Under the pieces are notes generated by a model. The model was not told the origin of the DNA, did not search any database, and saw only the letters and a program-made list of their open reading frames with translations. A stretch of 30,333 bases of DNA from CANGTU01 sp046336655. Lineage in GTDB: Bacteria; Bacteroidota; Bacteroidia; Flavobacteriales_D; Sanyastnellaceae. Below are positions 22,315-30,333 of the stretch, in pieces. The translations under genes and the position numbers were made by a program. Each line of letters begins with the position of its first letter. Within the stretch, counting starts at the first letter, position 1. The DNA is taken from NCBI GenBank assembly GCA_046336655.1, contig JBKDGH010000174.1:1-30333 (forward strand). The letters run 5' to 3'.

Positions 22315-22336
22315 TCAGGACCTGATCAGCGCTTTT
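22306..22336. terminator. Palindromic bidirectional terminator between regulator and cbb3 cluster
   Basis: CTGATCAGGACCTGATCAG (22311-22329) is a perfect 19-base palindrome with one central base. It contains the stop codons of both convergent genes. Five A bases precede it and CGC plus TTTTT follow. Each strand therefore has a hairpin followed by a run of T. Confidence 0.8.
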
Positions 22337-23027
22337 TACAACAATCAACCTGTTCGGTTTTTACTTCGACTTTCGGGCTGAGGTAGGGTATACCCAGGTT
22401 CGCGCCGCGAAGAATAAACAGTAGCGCAGTCACGGCCAGAGTTACCTGTACCACGCGGTAAGCACGGAAGTGAAGCTTCTCGCGGATAACCCGTCCGAGT
22501 CCGGTGATGGCCAGCAAAGTGGGAGCAGTGCCTGCACCAAACAACATCATGAACAGCGCGCCATGCACTGCATTTCCCAGCGCAAGGGAGGAAGCAAGTG
22601 CGATGTACACCAGGCCGCAGGGAAGAAGTCCGTTGAGTAGCCCGAGCACGAACAATGTGACTCCACCTTTCTTCTTCAACCAGACACTCAGTGTGGATTT
22701 CAGCCAGCCTACAAGTTTGAATGGTCCGCGGTTGATTTTATTCAGCCCTACCGGCCAGGCAATAAAGAATAACATGGTGATGCCTGCCAGCACTGCCAGC
22801 CATTGCTGAAGTCCGGCAGTAGCCAGTTTCTGTCCGGCAAATCCCACAATAAGTCCAAGTAAGCCATACGTGATAATCCGCCCCGATTGATTGAGCAGCC
22901 GTCCGCGCAGCCATGTCCACCGCGACGATTCATTGACTGGCAGCGCAAGCATCAGCGGGCCGCACATGCCTGCGCAGTGCAGGCTTCCGGCCAGACCAAG
23001 AACCAATGCGGCGATGACCCACTCCAT
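22326..23027 (-). CDS. TauE/SafE-like (DsbD_2-type) membrane protein of the cbb3 assembly cluster
   Basis: This is a 233-residue polytopic protein with about six membrane segments. It carries GSLHCAGMCGPL (His17, Cys18, Cys22) at the N-terminus and NGLLPCGLVYIAL in the second half. The paired Cys motifs recall the DsbD transmembrane region and the 'sulfite exporter TauE/SafE family' proteins usually annotated at the end of Bacteroidota cbb3 operons. The tail ends in VDCCKKR, a possible metal-binding di-cysteine. Copper handling or thiol transfer during oxidase assembly is a reasonable guess from context but unproven. It starts one base after fixH. Confidence 0.85.
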   Translation of the reverse strand: MEWVIAALVLGLAGSLHCAGMCGPLMLALPVNESSRWTWLRGRLLNQSGRIITYGLLGLIVGFAGQKLATAGLQQWLAVLAGITMLFFIAWPVGLNKINRGPFKLVGWLKSTLSVWLKKKGGVTLFVLGLLNGLLPCGLVYIALASSLALGNAVHGALFMMLFGAGTAPTLLAITGLGRVIREKLHFRAYRVVQVTLAVTALLFILRGANLGIPYLSPKVEVKTEQVDCCKKR

Positions 23028-23028
23028 A

Positions 23029-23466
23029 TTACTTGATTAATATGCTTTCTTCTGAATAGTAGTCCTGACCATTCATCTTCCAACTGGACTGCACTAAATA
23101 GTAACCGGTTTTTAACGAAGAAGACGGTATCAGGAAAATCCCCTGAAAATCTTCACCAATGGGAAATGACTCATCCATACCTGCATCCGATGGACGATAC
23201 AGTCGGATTTCGCCGGATTCAACGTTGCCAGCGCACTCCGCAGGAAAGGTCACCCTGATGCCTTCACCGGTGACCGAATGAGCAACCGAATCAGAGAGCG
23301 CGCTTGTGCGTTTAATTGCGTTGATGCGACTCTGATAGGCGATTTCCTGTGCGTAATAATCCGTCGCAACAAGGTCAATCTTTTCGCTGCGTGCCTTGAA
23401 TACAAGGGTCATGATCATGGCTACGAAGCCGAGGTATGCGAGAGTGAGTTTCCAGCCCCAGTTCAT
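23029..23466 (-). CDS. fixH: FixH/CcoH family cbb3 oxidase assembly protein
   Basis: This 145-residue protein has one N-terminal membrane helix (WKLTLAYLGFVAMIMTLVF) and a periplasmic beta domain. The motif LVATDYYAQEIAYQSRI after the helix is characteristic of FixH, which stabilises cbb3 oxidase during assembly and is linked to the copper ATPase CcoI. It lies between ccoG (11 bases) and the SafE-like gene (one base), so it is part of one operon. Confidence 0.92.
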   Translation of the reverse strand: MNWGWKLTLAYLGFVAMIMTLVFKARSEKIDLVATDYYAQEIAYQSRINAIKRTSALSDSVAHSVTGEGIRVTFPAECAGNVESGEIRLYRPSDAGMDESFPIGEDFQGIFLIPSSSLKTGYYLVQSSWKMNGQDYYSEESILIK

Positions 23467-23477
23467 TGATGTGTGAT

Positions 23478-24917
23478 TTATTCTTTCCAGGCATCGCTGC
23501 TGCCTTTGTGCGATGGTCCGAGGAATGTGGTTTTTTCAGTGATGAGCAACTGATCGCCTGACCAGAGCTGTACCTGTATTTTATTCTTTTGTTGCCCGAG
23601 AGCTTCAGCCGGGAGGATCAGGAAGAATTCTCCATCCAGCAGGCTGTCACCTTTGACTTTTAACCCTTGATTGCCGATGGTGCGTATTTCTGCACCGTCG
23701 ATGGGTACCCGCAAGGTCACATCCAAATCTTCTGCAGTCTTGTTAATGATCTTGATGTTGTAGAGATTGTTGATGCGGCCATCGGGTTCTGTGTTGAAGA
23801 GCACTCCGCGTGTGCGCATAATGGTGGCATCCACATCGGTGCGGGTGACGAGAAGGAAACTTTCCAATCCGATCAAAGCAAACAAAATCAACGTATACAG
23901 CTTCATCCTCGTCGTCCAGCCGAATTTCTGACCAGTCTGAATAGTATACTCCGACGCATAACGGATCAGTCCTTTGGGACGATCCACTTTTTCCATGATG
24001 TGGTCGCAGGCATCAATGCAGGCTGTGCAGTTCGTGCATTCGAGCTGCGTTCCGTTGCGGATGTCAATGCCGGTCGGACACACCCGCACACATTCGTGGC
24101 AGTCAATGCAATCACCCGCGCCGGTGTTCGCATCTTTCGTATACCGCTTGCGGGGTTCGCCGCGTTTGTGATCATAAGCCACTACAATGGAGTGTTTGTC
24201 CAGGAGTACACCCTGCATCCGGCCGTATGGACAGACGACCAGACAAGCCTGCTCGCGAAACCATGCAAACACAAAGAAGAATACTCCGCTGAAAATGATC
24301 ATGGCCAGAAAACCTCCAATGTGCATGGACAGAGGCTCAGTGATGATCTTATACAATTCATTTACTCCAATGATGTAGGAGAGAAACATATTTGCGATGA
24401 GGAACGACAGCAGGTAGAAGATGGCCAGCTTAAGTCCTTTCTTTCTGATCTTCTCTGCATTCCATGGCATTTTATTCAATGCCTTCTGATGGGTGGCATC
24501 TCCTTCAATCCAGTATTCGATTTTACGGAACACCATCTCCATGAATATGGTTTGAGGACATACCCATCCGCAGAAAACTCTGCCGTAGACTACCGTAAAC
24601 AGGGCAATGAAGATCACGAAGATCAACATACCCAAAACGAACAGGAAGAAATCCTGTGGCCAGAAGCGCACTCCGAACAGGATGAATTTGCGCTCGATGA
24701 CGTTGAAGAGGAATAATGGATTGCCATTCACTGTAATAAATGGCACCGTGAAGAGCACGGCAAGGAATGCAATGCTCAGCAGGGTTCTCCATTTGTACAA
24801 CCTGCCCGATGGGCGCTTGGGATAGAACCATACACGCTTTCCCTGCTGGTCGATATGGCTGACGTGATCACGGAATGACTCGTCTTCGTAGTATGATTCA
24901 ACTCCTGTGCTCATCAC
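23478..24917 (-). CDS. ccoG: Cytochrome c oxidase accessory protein CcoG (RdxA/FixG family)
   Basis: This is a 479-residue membrane iron-sulphur protein. It has about five membrane helices, an early CGWVCPQT motif (Cys116, Cys120), CLVVCPYGRMQ, and a double 4Fe-4S ferredoxin segment CIDCHECVRVCP and CTNCTACIDACD. An IgG-like C-terminal domain follows. CcoG reduces Cu(II) to Cu(I) for CuB insertion into cbb3 oxidase in Rhodobacter, so the same role is expected. It sits 16 bases after ccoP and 11 before fixH. Confidence 0.96.
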   Translation of the reverse strand: MMSTGVESYYEDESFRDHVSHIDQQGKRVWFYPKRPSGRLYKWRTLLSIAFLAVLFTVPFITVNGNPLFLFNVIERKFILFGVRFWPQDFFLFVLGMLIFVIFIALFTVVYGRVFCGWVCPQTIFMEMVFRKIEYWIEGDATHQKALNKMPWNAEKIRKKGLKLAIFYLLSFLIANMFLSYIIGVNELYKIITEPLSMHIGGFLAMIIFSGVFFFVFAWFREQACLVVCPYGRMQGVLLDKHSIVVAYDHKRGEPRKRYTKDANTGAGDCIDCHECVRVCPTGIDIRNGTQLECTNCTACIDACDHIMEKVDRPKGLIRYASEYTIQTGQKFGWTTRMKLYTLILFALIGLESFLLVTRTDVDATIMRTRGVLFNTEPDGRINNLYNIKIINKTAEDLDVTLRVPIDGAEIRTIGNQGLKVKGDSLLDGEFFLILPAEALGQQKNKIQVQLWSGDQLLITEKTTFLGPSHKGSSDAWKE

Positions 24918-24933
24918 TACTTATTTTCTACGT

Positions 24934-26124
24934 CTATTTACCCGAAATGAGCCCTGCCATCCGTGTGGTGTCCGCAGGATTTGACGGCACGGTCAGGCTA
25001 TCAGCCGGAGCTGAGAGACTATCTGCAGCGGGCACGTAAAGCGTCCCTTCGGGAGCTTTTCCGTTTGGAGGGTTAGTGCCCTGAAGGCTGAGGATATAGC
25101 TCGATACTGCGGCCATCTGTGCAGGAGAAATATCACTTTTCCATGACTTCATGCCCGTTCCGCTGACGCCGTATTTGACGGTTTTGAACAGGTCCTTGAT
25201 GTCACCTCCGTGTTTCCAGTACTGGTCGGTCATATTCGGTCCCACACTGCCTTCACCAGATGCGCCATGGCACGCCACACAAAGGGCGGTGTAGATTTCT
25301 TTTCCTTTGACGAGATCAGCAGCTTCCGTAAGCAGGGTGACATTCGTTTCATCCACCATGTTGCCCATTTTAGCGAGATAGGCTGCCACCTGCGCCTGAC
25401 CTTCATCTACCTGAGTCTGATATTCCTCCTGGCTGGAAGGGCCACTCCCTGCCACGTGATAATGCACGAGATAGACCAAAGACCACACAATGGTGAGGTA
25501 GAAACCGTACTTCCACCAGGGAGGAAGCGCGTTGTCGAGCTCGCGGATGCCATCGTAATCGTGGTCCGTCATGATGGCCGCTTCTTTTTCCACGGTCACT
25601 GACTTATTGAAGCGATCCCAGAATGAAGGCCTGGCGCGGAGTGTTTCCACATAAGGCTTTTCCTGGTAGGGGGCATCGGTGAATGAGCGGATAAGACGAA
25701 CATAGTATAGCACCACAACCAACTCTACAACGGCGAGAAAAAAGAGTGCGTTGATCGCATTGGACCCAAACGCATGCTTCAGAAATGAAGCCTGCTCTTC
25801 GGCGGCAAAAGTGGTCCCGGGCAGTGTGCTGAATCCGAGAATCAGGACGATGGCCTGAAGCGTGTTGCCTCCTTTGCCGATTTTGCCTCTGGAGTAATCA
25901 CGCGCAACGGAAGCAAATACGCGCTGCAACTGAAGGATGAAAATCAGAAGCACCAGTACGATGGCGAACAGACCGTAAAAGATGGGATCGCTGTAAGGTG
26001 AGTAGAATTCCACTTCTGGCATTGCTGCTGTAGCCGGGGATTCGGCATGAAGCAACCGGGGGAGAATGGTCATCACAGCGAGCAATCCGCCTCTGTGACT
26101 CAATGCGTGAAGAATGGTTCGCAT
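24934..26124 (-). CDS. ccoP: cbb3 oxidase subunit III (CcoP), mono-haem c-type cytochrome
   Basis: This is a 396-residue membrane cytochrome that delivers electrons to CcoNO. Several hydrophobic segments (around 45-70, 90-105, 125-145, 205-225) precede a single cytochrome c domain. The haem motif is CVACH (about residue 282), with GPNMTDQYWKHGG and axial Met in GTGMKSW. Proteobacterial CcoP has two haems, whereas the single-haem, extended-N-terminus form is usual in Bacteroidota. The tail is a low-complexity Pro/Ser/Ala/Asp stretch. It follows ccoQ by 18 bases. Confidence 0.94.
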   Translation of the reverse strand: MRTILHALSHRGGLLAVMTILPRLLHAESPATAAMPEVEFYSPYSDPIFYGLFAIVLVLLIFILQLQRVFASVARDYSRGKIGKGGNTLQAIVLILGFSTLPGTTFAAEEQASFLKHAFGSNAINALFFLAVVELVVVLYYVRLIRSFTDAPYQEKPYVETLRARPSFWDRFNKSVTVEKEAAIMTDHDYDGIRELDNALPPWWKYGFYLTIVWSLVYLVHYHVAGSGPSSQEEYQTQVDEGQAQVAAYLAKMGNMVDETNVTLLTEAADLVKGKEIYTALCVACHGASGEGSVGPNMTDQYWKHGGDIKDLFKTVKYGVSGTGMKSWKSDISPAQMAAVSSYILSLQGTNPPNGKAPEGTLYVPAADSLSAPADSLTVPSNPADTTRMAGLISGK

Positions 26125-26142
26125 AAAATTCGTGGAGTTAGC

Positions 26143-26301
26143 TTATTGTAAGGGGATGTTCTTTTGTTCAGTGATGCTTTCCTTGCTCTCGCGGATGGTG
26201 CGCCAGAGCACGTAACTGAATACAGTAGTAAACAGCAGCAGGGAAATCATCGGATAGATCTCGATGTCTGCGATCGAGGTGAGGTAATTGATGAATTTCA
26301 T
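26143..26301 (-). CDS. ccoQ: cbb3 oxidase subunit IV (CcoQ), 52 residues
   Basis: This short gene fills the gap between ccoNO and ccoP. The protein begins MKFINYLTSIADIEIY and has one membrane helix (MISLLLFTTVFSYVLW) followed by a charged tail, RTIRESKESITEQKN. Size, single helix and position are those of CcoQ, which stabilises the interaction of CcoP with the core. Gaps are six bases to ccoNO and 18 to ccoP. Confidence 0.88.
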   Translation of the reverse strand: MKFINYLTSIADIEIYPMISLLLFTTVFSYVLWRTIRESKESITEQKNIPLQ

Positions 26302-26307
26302 GGCTTT

Positions 26308-28470
26308 TTATTTTGCTGCGGTTTCAGGTTGTGTGGTAATGTCTTTTCCAAGTCGCTGGAGATAAGCGATCAATGCGATGATTTCGTGATCCTCGCGGAG
26401 CCCTTCTTCACCGGTGAGGAGTTTGTCCTCATCAATTTTTAATGTCTCGTAAATCTGCCTGGCCTGTTTCTTCAGTTCTTCTTCTCCGTGTGCGACATAC
26501 TCCTCGCTGTAAGGCACACCGAGTGTAACCATGGCTTTCAGTTTCGGTGTGGTGGACGACAGATCGATTTTGCTTGAATACAACCACGGATATGCCGGCA
26601 TAATTGATCCTGGTGACATCGATGTCGGATCCATCATGTGGTTGTAGTGCCAGCTGTCCATGCGGCGCAACTTATCGGACCCCTCGCGGGCGAGATCCGG
26701 ACCGGTGCGCTTCGATCCCCACTGGAACGGATGATCGTACACAAATTCACCTGCCTTCGAGTATTCACCGTAACGCTCGGTTTCTGAGCGGAACGGACGG
26801 ATCATTTGGCTGTGGCAGGTGTAGCATCCTTCTCGGACATAGATGTCGCGGCCCTGAAGTTCGAGTGGCGTGTACGGCTTCACCGCTTCAATTGTCGGAA
26901 TATTGGTCTTCACCATGAAGGTCGGGATCATTTCAATCAAGCCTCCGATACCCACGAGCACCAGTGAGAGTACCAGCATCTGAACGGGCCTGCGCTCAAT
27001 CACGCGGTGCCAGTGCTCTTTGCCTTCTACCTGAGCATGACGGGCAAGAGCAGGTGCTTCGGCGGGTTCATTGGCGAGGAAACTTCCCGCCCCGGCAGTT
27101 TTTACCAGGTTCCAGATCATGATGAATGCACCTGCGAGGAACAGCAATCCGCCAAGTGAACGAATGGCATAGAATGGCATCATCGCATTCACAGTTTCAA
27201 TGAACTGATACTGCAATTGTCCTTCGGGAGTGAACTGCTTCCACATTGAACTCTGCATCCAACCTGCCCAGTACATCGGGATGGCGTAGAGCAGTATGCC
27301 CAATGTGCCGATCCAGAAGTGGAGATTCGCTGCCTTTTTGCTGTACAGGCTGGTGCGCCACATGCGCGGGATCAGCCAGTAAAGCACACCGAATGTGAGA
27401 AAGCCATTCCATCCCAATGCACCTACGTGCACGTGAGCAATGGTCCAGTCGGTGAAGTGAGAAATTGCGTTGACGTTTTTCAGAGAAAGCATGGGGCCTT
27501 CGAATGTGGCCATACCATAAGCGGTAATAGCAACTACCATGAACTTCAGTACCACATCTTCCCGGACGCGATCCCACGCGCCGCGGAGTGTGAGCAAACC
27601 GTTGATCATACCTCCCCATGACGGAGCAAGGAGCATGATGGAGAATACGGTGCCGAGCGATTGCGCCCAATCCGGAAGTGCACTATACAGAAGGTGGTGA
27701 GGACCAGCCCAGATATACAGGAAGATCAGTGCCCAGAAGTGAATAATCGAAAGGCGGTAGGAGTATACCGGACGATTGGCTGCCTTTGGAATGAAGTAAT
27801 ACATGATTCCGAGGTAGGGGGTGGTGAGGAAAAACGCTACCGCATTGTGTCCGTACCACCACTGCACGAGCGCATCCTGCACACCGGCATACCACGAATA
27901 ACTTTTCATGAAACTCACCGGAATCTCTATGCTGTTCACGATGTGAAGCATTGCTACTGTAACCCATGTGGCGATGTAAAACCAAACGGCCACATAGAGG
28001 TGACGCTCACGACGCTTAATGATGGTCATGAACATATTGAGTCCGAAGACCACCCATACGAGCGTGATCAGGATGTCAATAGGCCACTCCAGTTCGGCGT
28101 ATTCTTTACCGGTAGTGAAGCCAAGCACCAGCGTGAGTGCTGCGGCCACAATGATCAGTTGCCAACCCCAGAAGTGAATCGCCGAGAGTTTATCACTCCA
28201 CATGCGCGCCTTCATCAGACGCTGAAGCGAGTAATACACGCCCATGAAAATACCGTTGCCCACGAATGCGAAAATCACTGCATTGGTGTGCAACGGGCGA
28301 AGCCGGCCGAACGTGGTATATGGCAGGTTAAAATTCAGCACCGGGTATACCAGTTGCAGGGCGATGATTAACCCCACAAGCATACCCACTGCTCCCCACA
28401 GGGCGGTGGCAATGGCGAACTGCTTCACGATCCGGTTGTCGTATTCGAAGCGCTCAATTTGTGTACTCAT
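26308..28470 (-). CDS. ccoNO: Fused cbb3 oxidase subunits I and II (CcoNO)
   Basis: This is a 720-residue fusion. Residues 1 to about 480 form the haem-copper oxidase core. It has the low-spin haem histidine in LHTNAVIFAFVGNG, the YGHNAVAFFL segment (CuB His and the crosslinked-Tyr region), GPHHLLYSALPDW, and the haem b histidines in WTIAHVHVGALGWNG. After a linker helix, residues about 520-720 form the CcoO monohaem cytochrome. That part has CYTCH (about residue 550), the CcoO signature SQMIRPFRSETERYGEYSKAGE and WGSKRTGPDLAREG. Such fusion is the common state in Bacteroidota. The enzyme reduces oxygen at low concentration and pumps protons. Confidence 0.97.
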   Translation of the reverse strand: MSTQIERFEYDNRIVKQFAIATALWGAVGMLVGLIIALQLVYPVLNFNLPYTTFGRLRPLHTNAVIFAFVGNGIFMGVYYSLQRLMKARMWSDKLSAIHFWGWQLIIVAAALTLVLGFTTGKEYAELEWPIDILITLVWVVFGLNMFMTIIKRRERHLYVAVWFYIATWVTVAMLHIVNSIEIPVSFMKSYSWYAGVQDALVQWWYGHNAVAFFLTTPYLGIMYYFIPKAANRPVYSYRLSIIHFWALIFLYIWAGPHHLLYSALPDWAQSLGTVFSIMLLAPSWGGMINGLLTLRGAWDRVREDVVLKFMVVAITAYGMATFEGPMLSLKNVNAISHFTDWTIAHVHVGALGWNGFLTFGVLYWLIPRMWRTSLYSKKAANLHFWIGTLGILLYAIPMYWAGWMQSSMWKQFTPEGQLQYQFIETVNAMMPFYAIRSLGGLLFLAGAFIMIWNLVKTAGAGSFLANEPAEAPALARHAQVEGKEHWHRVIERRPVQMLVLSLVLVGIGGLIEMIPTFMVKTNIPTIEAVKPYTPLELQGRDIYVREGCYTCHSQMIRPFRSETERYGEYSKAGEFVYDHPFQWGSKRTGPDLAREGSDKLRRMDSWHYNHMMDPTSMSPGSIMPAYPWLYSSKIDLSSTTPKLKAMVTLGVPYSEEYVAHGEEELKKQARQIYETLKIDEDKLLTGEEGLREDHEIIALIAYLQRLGKDITTQPETAAK

Positions 28471-28494
28471 AAAAAAAGGTTGGTTTTGGCTGTT

Positions 28495-28677
28495 TTATTT
28501 CGAGGCTGTCGTTTGCTTTTCTTCAGAACTGCTCACCACTTCATCGTCCATCAGCATGCGGATGGAAGGCGTGTAATCATCATCAAATTGCCCGCGTTGC
28601 GCGGAGATTAGAAACACTATCAGAAACCCAATTGCGATGGGTATACTGCATCCGATCAGAATATAGATGGCACTCAT
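28495..28677 (-). CDS. ccoS: cbb3 oxidase maturation protein CcoS
   Basis: This 60-residue protein has one membrane helix (IYILIGCSIPIAIGFLIVFLISAQ). It is followed by the CcoS motif GQFDDDYTPSIRMLMDDE, with the usual acidic cluster after the helix. CcoS is needed for cofactor insertion into CcoN. It lies 24 bases upstream of ccoNO and 84 bases downstream of ccoI. The gap to ccoI holds a -7 promoter motif and a palindrome, so the oxidase genes may have an internal promoter here. Confidence 0.92.
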   Translation of the reverse strand: MSAIYILIGCSIPIAIGFLIVFLISAQRGQFDDDYTPSIRMLMDDEVVSSSEEKQTTASK

Positions 28678-28699
28678 AAAGCGGCTTAGCGATTGGCGT

Positions 28700-28707
28700 C
28701 AAAAGTA
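28700..28707 (-). promoter_or_regulatory. Candidate -7 element of an internal promoter before ccoS
   Basis: On the minus strand this reads TACTTTTG, an exact TAnnTTTG match, 22 bases upstream of the ccoS ATG. A TTC rather than TTG lies 19 bases further up, a weak -33 element. Confidence 0.45.
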
Positions 28708-28751
28708 TCCGCCTGCTATTCCGGGCGAACTGAGTGTAGTCAAACGATATA

Positions 28752-28765
28752 CTGACTTATGTCAG
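28752..28765. promoter_or_regulatory. Candidate Crp/Fnr-type operator upstream of ccoS
   Basis: CTGACTTATGTCAG is an inverted repeat CTGAC-N4-GTCAG with the same 5-4-5 layout as Fnr boxes (TTGAT-N4-ATCAA). It overlaps the ccoI stop codon. It is centred about 65 bases upstream of the start expected from the TACTTTTG element, a class I activator position. The nearby receiver-Crp regulator is a plausible ligand, by inference only. Confidence 0.5.
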
Positions 28766-30333
28766 CGCAGTCCGAGACGACGCGCTGCCAGCTGGCTGCT
28801 GCCGGTGGTAAACAGGATGATAGTCAGCGATGAAAGAGGCATCAGAATGGCCGCAATGACCGGCTGAAGTGTGCCCTGAACCGCAAAACTCAATCCGACT
28901 ACATTGTAAAGAAGACTGATTACAAAACTGGCGTAAATGATCTTCTGTGAAATGTGTGAAAAGCGGAGAAGCGTGTGGAGTTTTGAAAACGACTTGCCTT
29001 CGAGAATGGCATCGCACGCAGGAGAGAAATTATTTACATCATCTGAGACGGCAATGCCCACATCCGCACCGCGCAATGCGCCGGCATCGTTGAGGCCGTC
29101 ACCAATCATTGCCACTGCACCCTTCTCTTCCCGAATGGCTGTGATGTAGTTCAGTTTATCTTCAGGTGACTGGTCGAACCGCATCGCCTCATCATTGAAA
29201 TGGGTGCTCAGCGCTTTGCGGTCTGTATCGTGATCTCCGCTGATCAGTGAAAGCGAATGCTTCTCCCGGAGTTTTGCGATCACATCCGGCAGATCCTCGC
29301 GGTAAAGGTGAGTGAAATTAAAATGTCCTTTTACTTCATCGTCAATGCTCACATACACCTGACTTTCTTCCGCTCCGGTAACCGGTTGGCCGGCCACAAA
29401 TGCCGATGAGCCAACCTTTACCTGATGGCCGTCCACATTGGCTTCAATGCCTTTTCCGGGATGTTCTGAAAAGTTGATTGCTTCGAGCAGGTCCGCAAAT
29501 TCAAGTTCACGGGTAATGGCCCGGCTGCGTGGGTGGTTCGACTGGCTGGTGGCAGAGCGTATGAGTGAAAACAAGCGCTCGTCGGGTTCCTGTCCTTCGA
29601 AGCGCATCTTTGAGCGATCGCTTTGAGTGATAGTACCCGTCTTGTCGAATACAATATGACGGAGTTTCGAAAGCGCTTCGATGACGCGTTCGTTTTTCAG
29701 GTATAAGCCATTTCGCGAAAAAATACGGAGCACCGATCCATGGGTGAACGTGGCCGACAGCAACAAGGCACATGGACATGCCACAATCAGCACGGTGGTC
29801 AGCGCATTAATTCCGCGCGAAGGGTCAGTGGGCAGCCAGAACAACCAGGAGCCAACCGACAATGCAATCAGGAAAATGCTGAAGTTGCGCGCAAGTTTGT
29901 GCACAAAGGTCTGCTCCTCGGTGTGCTTGTCATTTTGAAAGGCGTCTTTATTCCAGAGGTTAGTAAGGTAGGATTGCTCCACAGCCTTTACTACTTCCAG
30001 TTCGATGGCCGAAGCGGTCTGCCTGCCGCCGGCGTAAATGATTTGTCCGGGCTCCACGCGCACAGGGTTGGATTCGCCGGTTACAAAGCTGTAGTCAATG
30101 CGCGCGTGGCCATCAATGAGTCGCGCATCAGCGGGTACGAGCTCCTGTGACCGAATGATCACGCGGTCGCCTACGCGCAAATCGGAAAGGGTCACGCTTT
30201 CTTCCCGCGGTCCGCGCTTTACTGTAATAGCGATGGGAAAGTAGCTCTTGTAGTTGCGGTCGAAATGGATGTGGAGGTGTGTCTTGTCCTGAAAATACCG
30301 TCCGATGAGCATGAAAAAGATAATGCCCGCCAT
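28762..30333 (-). CDS. ccoI: Copper-transporting P1B ATPase CcoI/FixI (partial, N-terminus beyond the window)
   Basis: This ATPase would export Cu(I) for cbb3 oxidase assembly. The window holds the last 523 residues, and the Met at the edge is internal. Visible parts, in order, are the actuator loop TGES, the metal-binding helix motif ACPCALLLS (CPC), the phosphorylation site DKTGT, and the hinge GDGLNDAGAL. The C-terminal helices end in MPLSSLTIIL. The stretch HFDRNYKSYFPIAITVKRG before the actuator is typical of Bacteroidota CcoI. Normal length is about 790 residues, so the metal-binding HMA domain and first helices are missing from view. It is the first visible gene of the cbb3 cluster. 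Confidence 0.95.
   Translation of the reverse strand: MAGIIFFMLIGRYFQDKTHLHIHFDRNYKSYFPIAITVKRGPREESVTLSDLRVGDRVIIRSQELVPADARLIDGHARIDYSFVTGESNPVRVEPGQIIYAGGRQTASAIELEVVKAVEQSYLTNLWNKDAFQNDKHTEEQTFVHKLARNFSIFLIALSVGSWLFWLPTDPSRGINALTTVLIVACPCALLLSATFTHGSVLRIFSRNGLYLKNERVIEALSKLRHIVFDKTGTITQSDRSKMRFEGQEPDERLFSLIRSATSQSNHPRSRAITRELEFADLLEAINFSEHPGKGIEANVDGHQVKVGSSAFVAGQPVTGAEESQVYVSIDDEVKGHFNFTHLYREDLPDVIAKLREKHSLSLISGDHDTDRKALSTHFNDEAMRFDQSPEDKLNYITAIREEKGAVAMIGDGLNDAGALRGADVGIAVSDDVNNFSPACDAILEGKSFSKLHTLLRFSHISQKIIYASFVISLLYNVVGLSFAVQGTLQPVIAAILMPLSSLTIILFTTGSSQLAARRLGLR

Noticed and set aside
23667..24716. 349-residue open frame opposite ccoG
   Set aside because: It is a shadow of ccoG; no signal, domain or promoter supports it.
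1..30333. tRNA, rRNA, CRISPR array, insertion sequence, phage or defence island
   Set aside because: None is recognisable by reading. The only repeats are short and degenerate, and no transposase or Cas gene is present.

Overview
The window looks like a chromosomal segment of a Bacteroidota bacterium, most likely from the Flavobacteriales or a close relative. This is inferred from gene content and not tested by phylogeny. The supporting signs are a type IX secretion 'gliding motility-associated C-terminal' cargo protein, a fused ccoNO cbb3 oxidase gene, a YtxJ bacillithiol-system protein, a folK gene overlapping a deoxynucleoside kinase gene, and repeated TAnnTTTG (-7 type) promoter motifs just upstream of start codons. 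Shine-Dalgarno sequences are weak throughout. No tRNA, rRNA, CRISPR array, transposase or phage gene was recognised.

Layout. Positions 1-1000 hold accessory, decaying DNA: an 8-bp-period repeat, an orphan MNT-type nucleotidyltransferase antitoxin with a fragment of its HEPN toxin partner, and a short CTCCAT-type repeat. Positions 1000-10600 are mostly housekeeping: a Bax-inhibitor-like membrane protein, folE and a eukaryote-type PTPS, hldD (LPS heptose), sppA, folK, a deoxynucleoside kinase, a secreted repeat protein, sucD and mnmE. Positions 10600-14715 carry a tiny Lys-rich ORF, a SIMPL-domain secreted protein, a large T9SS type B cargo protein with a possible 40-residue ORF overlapping its start, and an RlpA-like protein.

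Positions 14690-16000 are a scar region. An autoregulated-looking mazEF toxin-antitoxin pair sits between two different pseudogenes, each with its middle deleted: a MATE efflux gene and an NAD(P)-binding oxidoreductase gene. Positions 16000-19770 carry an ABC-F ATPase with one degenerate ATP site, a glutathione peroxidase plus YtxJ pair, an AlbA_2-domain protein and a small membrane protein.

Positions 20000-30333 form a respiratory block. A PAS histidine kinase and a response regulator that fuses a receiver domain to a Crp/Fnr-type DNA-binding half are read rightwards. They converge, through a 19-bp palindromic bidirectional terminator, on a leftward cbb3 oxidase cluster: ccoI (cut by the window edge), ccoS, ccoNO, ccoQ, ccoP, ccoG, fixH and a TauE/SafE-like protein. 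A CTGAC-N4-GTCAG palindrome at the end of ccoI, upstream of ccoS, is a candidate binding site for a Crp/Fnr-type regulator, possibly the neighbouring one. Together these genes would build, metallate and regulate a high-affinity oxygen reductase.
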